From DATDOO01 sp035293245 (GTDB lineage Bacteria > Pseudomonadota > Gammaproteobacteria > Methylococcales > Methylococcaceae): 11,752 bases of DNA. Numbering within the stretch: the first letter of the stretch is position 1; every line of letters begins with the position of its first letter. This document shows positions 6,778-11,752 of the stretch, piece by piece. Below the pieces are notes generated by a model. The model made no database searches. It saw nothing but the letters and a program-made list of their open reading frames with translations, and was not told where the DNA came from. The translations under genes and the position numbers were made by a program. The stretch is from NCBI GenBank assembly GCA_035293245.1, contig DATDOO010000386.1:1-11752 (forward strand). Direction: 5' to 3'.

Positions 6778-7920
6778 TCAGATGTCCAGCGCGGTGGTCA
6801 ATACGGTCATCAGCGCGTCGGAGACGATGATGAGCACAATGCCGGTCACCACGGCCGAGGTCGCGGCGAATCCCACGGCGGAGGAGCTGCGCCCGCACTG
6901 CATGCCGCGCAGGCAACCGGCCATGGCCACCAGCACGCCGAACACCCCGGCTTTCACCAGGCCCACGGCAAAATCGGCCAGATCGAGCATGCTGCGCGTT
7001 TCGTTGGCGTACTCCAGCAGGGAAATGTCGAACAGGCTGATGGCGACCAAGGCACCGCCGATCATGCCCATGAAGTCGGCGTACACACACAGCAAGGGCA
7101 GCATCAGCACCAGGGCAATCATGCGCGGCAACACCAGGAAGTCCATGGCGGAAAACCCCAGTGTCTTGAAGGCGTCGATTTCCTGGTTCACCTGCATGGT
7201 GCCCAGTTGCGCCGCGAACGCCGCACCGGTGCGGCCCGCCATGATGATGCCGGTCATCATGGCGCCCATTTCCCGCGCCATGCCCACCCCCACCGCGTCG
7301 GCGATGTAGATTTGCGCGCCGAACATGGCCAGTTGGTGCGCGCCGACGAACGCCAGGATCATGCCCACCAGCAGGCTGATGAGCGTCACGATGGGCAGGG
7401 CGTCCGGCCCGCAGTTGCGGATGAATTCCCACAGGTCGCTACGGCGGAAGCGCGCGCTACCCTTCGCCAGGCCGGCCAAGCTCAGCAGCGTCTCTCCGGT
7501 AAAGGCGGTCATGGCGTGGGCGTCCTGCCAGATGCCCAGCACCGCCTCGCCGAGATGCGCCAGTTGGCTGTTCCCGGTGTGCTCCCGGCGAGCGCCGCGG
7601 CGCTCGCCCACCGCATAGGCCAGATCGAGCATGCCGCGCACGTTTTCCGGCAGTCCGGCGAAGTCCACTTCGATATCCCGGCTTCGGCACAGATTGACGA
7701 TGCGGACCAGAAACATCAGCAGTGCACTGTCCCAATCGCCCAGGCCGGTGGCGTCGAAGCCGATGCGGCGAACGCCGCTCTCCGGGGCCAGGGCCGTTGC
7801 GATGGGGTCGAACGACGGCCGCGCCCGGTGAATGCTCCAGGAACCGGAAAGGCGCAGCTCGGCGCCATCCGGACGTTGTTCGATGTTGAAGGAACTGGGT
7901 TCCATTCCGGGGTGTGGCAT
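6778..7920 (-). CDS. mlaE: STAS-MlaE fusion permease of a lipid ABC transporter
   Basis: The 380-residue protein joins two functions that are separate in E. coli Mla. Residues about 10-105 resemble a STAS/MlaB-like domain (alternating beta strands, then GDWDSALLMFLVRIVNLC before a helix). Residues about 125-380 are an MlaE/YrbE permease (PF02405-type) with about five membrane segments. Recognisable stretches are VGAHQLAMFGAQIYIADAVG, the AREMGAMMTGIIMAGRTGAA coupling region (215-234) and MQVNQEIDAFKTLGFSAMDF (242-261). In MlaFEDB, MlaB is a small STAS protein that stabilises the ATPase; here it would be supplied in cis. The protein works with the ATPase and MCE protein encoded just downstream in the same operon. 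I keep the first ATG (7920); the ATG five codons later is also possible, and neither has a clear ribosome site. It is the first gene of the operon, so its promoter should lie in 7921-8153. Confidence 0.93.
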   Translation of the reverse strand: MPHPGMEPSSFNIEQRPDGAELRLSGSWSIHRARPSFDPIATALAPESGVRRIGFDATGLGDWDSALLMFLVRIVNLCRSRDIEVDFAGLPENVRGMLDLAYAVGERRGARREHTGNSQLAHLGEAVLGIWQDAHAMTAFTGETLLSLAGLAKGSARFRRSDLWEFIRNCGPDALPIVTLISLLVGMILAFVGAHQLAMFGAQIYIADAVGVGMAREMGAMMTGIIMAGRTGAAFAAQLGTMQVNQEIDAFKTLGFSAMDFLVLPRMIALVLMLPLLCVYADFMGMIGGALVAISLFDISLLEYANETRSMLDLADFAVGLVKAGVFGVLVAMAGCLRGMQCGRSSSAVGFAATSAVVTGIVLIIVSDALMTVLTTALDI

Positions 7921-7986
7921 TGAAACCGTTTATTTTAGTAGCTAATCCGGCAAATTGATGCGCCCGTCCAATCCTTAGTTCTTAAC

Positions 7987-8016
7987 TTGGCATATTCGAA
8001 GAATCGGGACTATATT
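7987..8016 (+). promoter_or_regulatory. Sigma70-type promoter for the chemosensory operon
   Basis: TTGGCA (7987-7992) and TATATT (8011-8016) each match five of six consensus bases with an 18-base spacer in a locally AT-rich stretch. Transcription would begin near 8023, giving a leader of about 130 bases before the cheW ATG at 8154. A housekeeping rather than flagellar promoter fits a chemosensory system not devoted to swimming. Confidence 0.55.
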
Positions 8017-8059
8017 GGAAAAGCGCGGTTCGCAAAGGGTCGGGGGTAGCGGCGGCGCC

Positions 8060-8122
8060 CCAAGGACCGATTGCCTGGAAGGACGCGCGGGGGAGTGCGG
8101 GTTGGCGCTGTCCCTTGGTTTT
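8060..8122 (+). other. Candidate attenuator-like folding region in the cheW operon leader
   Basis: CCAAGGAC (8060-8067) can pair with GTCCCTTGG (8110-8118, one bulged C), and TTTT follows at 8119-8122. A second arm, AAGGACGCGC (8079-8088), can pair with GCGCTGTCCCTT (8105-8116, two bulges). The two pairings share the right arm and exclude each other. This was read by eye, without an energy calculation; chance pairing in GC-rich DNA is possible. Confidence 0.25.
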
Positions 8123-8153
8123 GGACACATCGGCCGCTTAAGGAGACAAGGAT

Positions 8154-8621
8154 ATGGAGCAGATATACCCGTTGCTGGGTTTTGCGCTCGACGACCAGCG
8201 CTACGCCCTGCCGGCGGCCTCGGTGGAAAGGGTGGTGCGCGCCGTCGCCGTCACTTCCCTGCCGCAGGCGCCGGAGATCGTTTCGGGCATCGTCGACCTG
8301 CGGGGACGCATCGTTCCGGTTCTGGACATCCGTTGCCGTTTCCTGCTTCCTCCGCGGGAAATCGCCCTGAGCGACCAATTCATCGTCGCCCGCACCTCCC
8401 GGCGGGCCGTCGCGATCATCGCGGACTCCGTCGCACCGGTGCACGAGTACTTCGCCAAGGCCATCACCTCGGCGGATTCGGTTCTTCCCGGGCTGCCCCT
8501 GGTCCAAGGGGTGGTAAAGCTGCCGGACGGCCTGATGCTGATTAACGATCTGGACCGTTTCCTGTCTCTGGACGAGGAAGCGCGGCTCGCCGCTTCCCTG
8601 GGGGAGACTCCCCATGGCTGA
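8154..8621 (+). CDS. cheW: CheW-type coupling protein (WspB-like position)
   Basis: CheW proteins link chemoreceptors to the histidine kinase CheA in the cytoplasmic signalling array. The 155 residues cover one CheW domain: the first beta strands YPLLGFALDDQRYALP, the hallmark segment IVSGIVDLRGRIVPVLDIRCRF (about 42-63), and the closing KLPDGLMLINDLDRFLSLDEE (about 122-142). There is no extra domain. The start has a clear AGGAGA site 7 bases upstream. It is the first gene of the operon, with its promoter at about 7987-8016, and its last 8 bases overlap the cheR gene. In Wsp systems the first of two CheW proteins (WspB) occupies the place just before the CheR-TPR gene, as here. Confidence 0.95.
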   Translation: MEQIYPLLGFALDDQRYALPAASVERVVRAVAVTSLPQAPEIVSGIVDLRGRIVPVLDIRCRFLLPPREIALSDQFIVARTSRRAVAIIADSVAPVHEYFAKAITSADSVLPGLPLVQGVVKLPDGLMLINDLDRFLSLDEEARLAASLGETPHG

Positions 8622-10149
8622 CGCCATCTCCGCCGACGTGAGCAGCCGCCTGGCCGCGTTCAGCGAATTCCTCGCCGAGCGCCTGGGGCTGTATTTCCCG
8701 CCGGCGCGCTGGGGGGAACTGGAAAGGGCGATGCAGGCCGTCGCCCGCGACCTGGGCTGCCCGGATGCCGCCAGCTGCATGCAAGCGCTCATGGCGGGCA
8801 CGCTCAACCGCAGCCAGGCCGAGATTCTGGCCGGCCATCTCGCGATCGGCGAAACCTATTTCTTTCGGGAAAAGCCGGTTCTGGATGTCCTCCAAAATCA
8901 GATTCTTCCCGAGTTGATCGCCCGGCGCCGCCAAAGCGGCCAGTTGCATCTGCGCATCTGGAGCGCCGGTTGCTGCACCGGCGAAGAGCCTTACTCCATC
9001 GCCATTCTGCTCAGCCGGCTGCTTCCGGATATCCGGAACTGGAACATCGCCGTCCTGGGTACGGACATTAATCCGCACTTCCTGCGCAAAGCCCGGCGGG
9101 GCGCCTATACGGAATGGTCGTTCCGCAGCCCGCCTCTCTGGTTGCAACGGGATTATTTCAGGTCCGATTCCGGGGGCCGTTTCGAGATCCTTCCGGCCGT
9201 CAAGGCGCTGGTCGATTTCGCGTACCACAACCTGGCCGAGGACGCCTGTCCGTCGCTGGTGAACCATACCAACGGCATGGACGTGATTTTTTGCCGCAAC
9301 GTGCTGATGTACTTCGCACCGCAAGGGGCGCGGCGGGTGGTTGCGAACCTGTACCGCTGCCTGGTGGACGGCGGCTGGCTGGTGGTCAGCCCAACGGAGG
9401 CGTCGGCCGCTCTGTTGGAGCCTTTCCAAGCCATCCACTTTCCGGAAGCGGTGCTCTTCCGGAAAGGCGGCAGCGAGGCGTTCCCCACCGGTCTACCCAC
9501 TCTTCCGTCGCTGCAGTGCGCGGGATACACGGGATTCGGCCTGGAACTGCCTTCCAACTTTCAGCCGGCGGCTTGGCCGATTGCGGCTCCAGAACCGGAA
9601 ACTCTCCCCGCCGGCGTTCCGAATACTGCCGACGCCATGAGCGCGGCACCGGTTGCCAATCCGCGAATCCAGGTGGCCCAACTCTACGAACAGGGCCGCT
9701 ACGACGACGCGGAGAAAATCCTGTCCGGCATGCTGGCCGCCGAGCAAGCCGATGCCAAAGCTCTGGCTTTGCTGGCGCGCATCCACGCCAACCGGGGCAG
9801 GCTCGCCGAAGCGTTGGAGTGGTGCGACAGGGCCCTCCGGGAAGACCGGCTCGATCCCGCCGCCCACTATCTCAAAGCCAACATTTTGGTGGAGCAGGGC
9901 CGCTTCGAGGAAGCGACGGCTGGGTTCAGGCGCGTTATTTACCTCGACCCCCGTTTCCCGCTGGCCTATTTTGCCTTGGGGAATCTTTGCAAGCGCGAAG
10001 GAAAGTTCGCGGAGGCCGCCCGGCACTTCGCCAATGTCCTGGAACTGCTCGGCGGCTGCGATCCGGACAGCGTCGTCCCGGAAGCGGAAGGGCTGACAGC
10101 CGGCCGCCTGCGGGAAATCATCCAGGCGGGCAGGGAGTGCCTGGCATGA
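8614..10149 (+). CDS. cheR: CheR-type chemoreceptor methyltransferase with C-terminal TPR domain (WspC-like)
   Basis: This enzyme methylates glutamates on the chemoreceptor using S-adenosylmethionine, for adaptation. The 511 residues divide into an N-terminal helical CheR domain (about 10-75), a methyltransferase domain (about 76-285), a Pro/Ala-rich linker (about 286-348) and TPR repeats (about 353-480). The methyltransferase has TYFFRE (81-86), the SAM-binding WSAGCCTGEEPYSIA (116-130), GTDIN (149-153) and FCRNVLMYF (227-235). At least three TPR units are visible (for example QLYEQGRYDDAEKIL, RIHANRGRLAEALEW, ANILVEQGRFEEATAGF). A CheR with TPR tail is the WspC layout; the tail probably mediates protein contacts. 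The start is the ATG at 8614 with GGGGGAG upstream, overlapping cheW by 8 bases. The end overlaps the second cheW through ATGA. Confidence 0.95.
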   Translation: MADAISADVSSRLAAFSEFLAERLGLYFPPARWGELERAMQAVARDLGCPDAASCMQALMAGTLNRSQAEILAGHLAIGETYFFREKPVLDVLQNQILPELIARRRQSGQLHLRIWSAGCCTGEEPYSIAILLSRLLPDIRNWNIAVLGTDINPHFLRKARRGAYTEWSFRSPPLWLQRDYFRSDSGGRFEILPAVKALVDFAYHNLAEDACPSLVNHTNGMDVIFCRNVLMYFAPQGARRVVANLYRCLVDGGWLVVSPTEASAALLEPFQAIHFPEAVLFRKGGSEAFPTGLPTLPSLQCAGYTGFGLELPSNFQPAAWPIAAPEPETLPAGVPNTADAMSAAPVANPRIQVAQLYEQGRYDDAEKILSGMLAAEQADAKALALLARIHANRGRLAEALEWCDRALREDRLDPAAHYLKANILVEQGRFEEATAGFRRVIYLDPRFPLAYFALGNLCKREGKFAEAARHFANVLELLGGCDPDSVVPEAEGLTAGRLREIIQAGRECLA

Positions 10150-10742
10150 GTGGCAATAAAGTGGACTGGAGCGAACTGCATCGGCGCATGGAGGTGGTGC
10201 GCGCCGCGCTGGAGGCGGAGCCTGCTCCCGCAGAACGTGCCCGCATCCTCAAGGAACGGGCCAGAGAGCTGGCCGTGGAAACCGCGCGGGCGGACCCGGG
10301 CGAAACCATCGAGGTGGTCGGATTTTCCCTTGCCCACGAAATCTATGCCCTTGAATCGGCGTGGGTGCGCGAAGTAGCGCTGATCAAGGAATTTACCCCC
10401 TTGCCGTGCACCCCGCGGTTCCTCCTCGGCCTGGTGAATGTGCGCGGCCGCATCCTGTCGGTCATCGATATCAAGAAGTTCTTCGACCTGCCGGAAAAAG
10501 GCCTGACCGACCTCAACAAAATCCTCGTTCTGCGCTCCGAGTGCGTCGAATTCGGAGTCCTGGCGGACACCATTCTCGGCGTGCATACCCTGGCGCTCGC
10601 CGAGCTTCAACCGCCGCCGGCCGGTTTCTCCGGCGTCCACGAAGCCTATCTCAAGGGCATCGACAGGACGGGGAAAATCGTTCTGGACGCACGCCGGCTG
10701 TTGAACGACGAGAGGCTTTTGATCCGCCAGGAGGTGGGCTGA
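10146..10742 (+). CDS. cheW: Second CheW-type coupling protein with helical N-terminal extension (WspD-like)
   Basis: This is a 198-residue coupling protein. Residues about 54-198 are a CheW domain: TIEVVGFSLAHEIYALES, FLLGLVNVRGRILSVIDIKK (about 92-111) and GIDRTGKIVLDARRLLNDE near the end. The first ~50 residues are charged and probably helical (ELHRRMEVVRAALEAEP, then a run of Arg, Glu and Ala), absent from the first CheW. WspD proteins also have an extra N-terminal stretch, so this is the likely second adaptor of a Wsp-type array. The start is the ATG at 10146, overlapping the cheR stop (ATGA) and implying coupled translation. The frame is open far upstream inside cheR, but that part is a shadow. 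The receptor gene follows after 68 bases. Confidence 0.94.
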   Translation: MSGNKVDWSELHRRMEVVRAALEAEPAPAERARILKERARELAVETARADPGETIEVVGFSLAHEIYALESAWVREVALIKEFTPLPCTPRFLLGLVNVRGRILSVIDIKKFFDLPEKGLTDLNKILVLRSECVEFGVLADTILGVHTLALAELQPPPAGFSGVHEAYLKGIDRTGKIVLDARRLLNDERLLIRQEVG

Positions 10743-10756
10743 GCGGGCAAACCCGC
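10743..10756 (+). other. Small hairpin between second cheW and the receptor gene
   Basis: GCGGG (10743-10747) and CCCGC (10752-10756) form a perfect 5-bp stem with loop CAAA directly after the cheW stop codon. No T-tract follows, so it is not a standard terminator. It could stabilise an upstream mRNA end or lower readthrough into the receptor gene. Confidence 0.3.
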
Positions 10757-10810
10757 ATCGCTAGGGGTGGAAAGTTAAACGGCGACAACGCTCGAACTGA
10801 GGAGGACGAT

Positions 10811-11752
10811 ATGCACTGGTTTCTCGATCTACGCATGCGCGGCAAGCTTTTCGTGAGTTTCGGCCTGATGATCGTTCTTCAGGCTCTGCTCGGCATGGGC
10901 GCCTATCAAAGCATCGTGGCCGTTCAGGAAATGCATAAAGCCATGTACGAACGGGAATTCGCCGTTGCACTGAATCTGTTGACGTTGCGTTCAAACTTGA
11001 ACGGTGTCCGGGCATCCCTGTTGCACATGATGGTCGCCAGCCGGGGAGAGGACATGGAAGCGTTCCATCGGGACATCAAGGAACGCACCCAGAAAATCGA
11101 CGCGGCCTTGAAAACATTGCACGGCGGCACCATCGGGCCGGCCCGGCTGGACGAGTTGCAGTCCCGCACGGACGCGCTGAAAGAGATGGGTAATTCGCAA
11201 TTGATTCCCTGGCTTTATGAAGGCAAGAGCGAGGATGCGAAAAAATTGATGCAGGGGACTGCGCTCGATCGCTTCCGCGAGGCCCGCGGCTTGGCCGACG
11301 AATTGGGAGACGAGGCGGAGGCCAGGGCCGAAGCCTCCGTGCACGCGTCCGCGCAAAAGGCCGACCAGTCGGTCAAGGATTTGGCCGGCGTAGGCGGGGT
11401 ATCCCTTCTGGCCGGCCTGGCGCTCGCCTTATTTCTGAGCAATGTCATCGCCAACCCGCTCAATGAGGTGGCGGCCGCTGGGGAGCGGATCGTGGCGAGG
11501 GATTTGACCGTGGCTCCCCCCATCGACAATCGGAAGGATGAGATCGGGACGCTCAGGCGGGTTTTTCGCAAGATGGTGGAAAGCCTGCGCGGCACGCTTG
11601 GCGAGATACGCGAAGGAGCGAGTGCATTGGCGGCGGCGGTGGGGGAGATTTTGGCGACCACGACGCAGTTGGCGGCGGGCGCGGCGGAGACGGCCACGGC
11701 GGTGAGCGAGACGACGGCCACGGTCGAAGAGGTGAAGCAGACGGCGCAGGTG
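10811..11752 (+). CDS. Methyl-accepting chemotaxis protein, partial (WspA-like position; 3' end outside window)
   Basis: A transmembrane chemoreceptor; 314 residues are visible and the frame is still open at the window edge. The start has a strong AGGAGG site 5 bases before the ATG. Reading order: membrane helix 1 (about 12-32), a periplasmic part that is all helical and about 155 residues long (33-190; 4HB_MCP-like, with many Met, Leu, Glu and Arg and no cysteine), membrane helix 2 (about 191-214), a HAMP domain (about 212-265, with NPL at 215-217 and DEIG at 243-246), and the start of the signalling coiled coil (TTTQLAAGAAETATAVSETT, 283-302). The kinase-control tip and most methylation sites lie outside. 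It is the natural substrate of the CheR upstream. The four-helix sensor is the type found in WspA, which responds to surface or envelope stress, but the ligand here is unknown. Confidence 0.94.
   Translation, partial: MHWFLDLRMRGKLFVSFGLMIVLQALLGMGAYQSIVAVQEMHKAMYEREFAVALNLLTLRSNLNGVRASLLHMMVASRGEDMEAFHRDIKERTQKIDAALKTLHGGTIGPARLDELQSRTDALKEMGNSQLIPWLYEGKSEDAKKLMQGTALDRFREARGLADELGDEAEARAEASVHASAQKADQSVKDLAGVGGVSLLAGLALALFLSNVIANPLNEVAAAGERIVARDLTVAPPIDNRKDEIGTLRRVFRKMVESLRGTLGEIREGASALAAAVGEILATTTQLAAGAAETATAVSETTATVEEVKQTAQV

Larger units (their letters stand above)
7921..8153. other. Divergent intergenic region between the mla and chemosensory operons
   Basis: These 233 bases hold the promoters of both operons. 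The first part (to about 8020) is AT-rich compared with the rest. It contains a good rightward promoter (7987-8016) and, leftward, a TAAAAT (7937-7932) that lies too close to the mlaE start to be convincing. The second part (about 8024-8153) is the GC-rich leader of the cheW operon and may fold. I see no flagellar sigma28-type promoter and no small gene. Confidence 0.6.

Noticed and set aside
6760..7923. 387-codon plus-strand frame opposite the STAS-MlaE gene
   Set aside because: The His/Gln/Gly-rich translation is typical of an antisense shadow. The opposite strand encodes an unmistakable MlaE permease.
7932..7937. TAAAAT as -10 box of the mla operon promoter (minus strand)
   Set aside because: It lies only 11 bases before the mlaE start codon and no acceptable -35 box is at the right distance.
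9114..10145. Upstream extension of the second cheW gene through cheR
   Set aside because: It is an out-of-frame reading of cheR. The ATG at 10146 overlaps the cheR stop in a classic coupled junction.
1..11752. CRISPR arrays, insertion sequences, tRNA or rRNA genes
   Set aside because: Nothing resembling spaced direct repeats, transposase motifs with terminal repeats, or RNA gene cores was seen on either strand.

Overview
The window is GC-rich bacterial DNA with tightly packed genes. It most likely comes from a Gram-negative proteobacterium, and probably a gammaproteobacterium. The evidence is a class A penicillin-binding protein with the PBP1B layout (membrane anchor, UB2H-like region, GT51, transpeptidase), an Mla/Pqi-type lipid transport operon with an outer-membrane-type lipoprotein, and an exported protein with a VPxPA/PEP-CTERM sorting tail. 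A methanotroph-like lineage is conceivable but not shown.

Layout from left to right. (1) Positions 33-857, minus strand: a secreted PEP-CTERM-type protein of unknown function. (2) Positions 858-1442: a 585-base divergent intergenic region with no convincing gene but two clear inverted repeats and a candidate promoter for the next gene. (3) Positions 1443-3782, plus strand: bifunctional peptidoglycan synthase PBP1B (mrcB). (4) Positions 3807-7920, minus strand: a compact five-gene operon, read right to left. It encodes a STAS-MlaE permease fusion, an MlaF-type ATPase, a single-MCE-domain MlaD-like protein, a PqiC-type lipoprotein and a stand-alone HD-GYP domain. Junctions are overlaps or gaps of a few bases. 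(5) Positions 7921-8153: a divergent intergenic region with a good sigma70-type promoter for the rightward operon and a leader that may fold. (6) Positions 8154-11752, plus strand: a chemosensory operon, cheW - cheR with TPR tail - second cheW with N-terminal extension - methyl-accepting chemotaxis protein. The last gene runs off the window.

How the parts fit together. The leftward operon should move phospholipid or another lipid between inner and outer membrane, across a periplasm in which PBP1B builds the wall. The rightward operon has the component set and most of the order of a Wsp-type (alternative cellular function) chemosensory system, which in pseudomonads controls a cyclic-di-GMP synthase. 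The kinase, methylesterase and output protein would lie beyond the right edge. An HD-GYP protein, the family that degrades cyclic-di-GMP, ends the adjacent lipid-transport operon. The window may therefore couple envelope state to cyclic-di-GMP, but this is inference from gene order and family knowledge.
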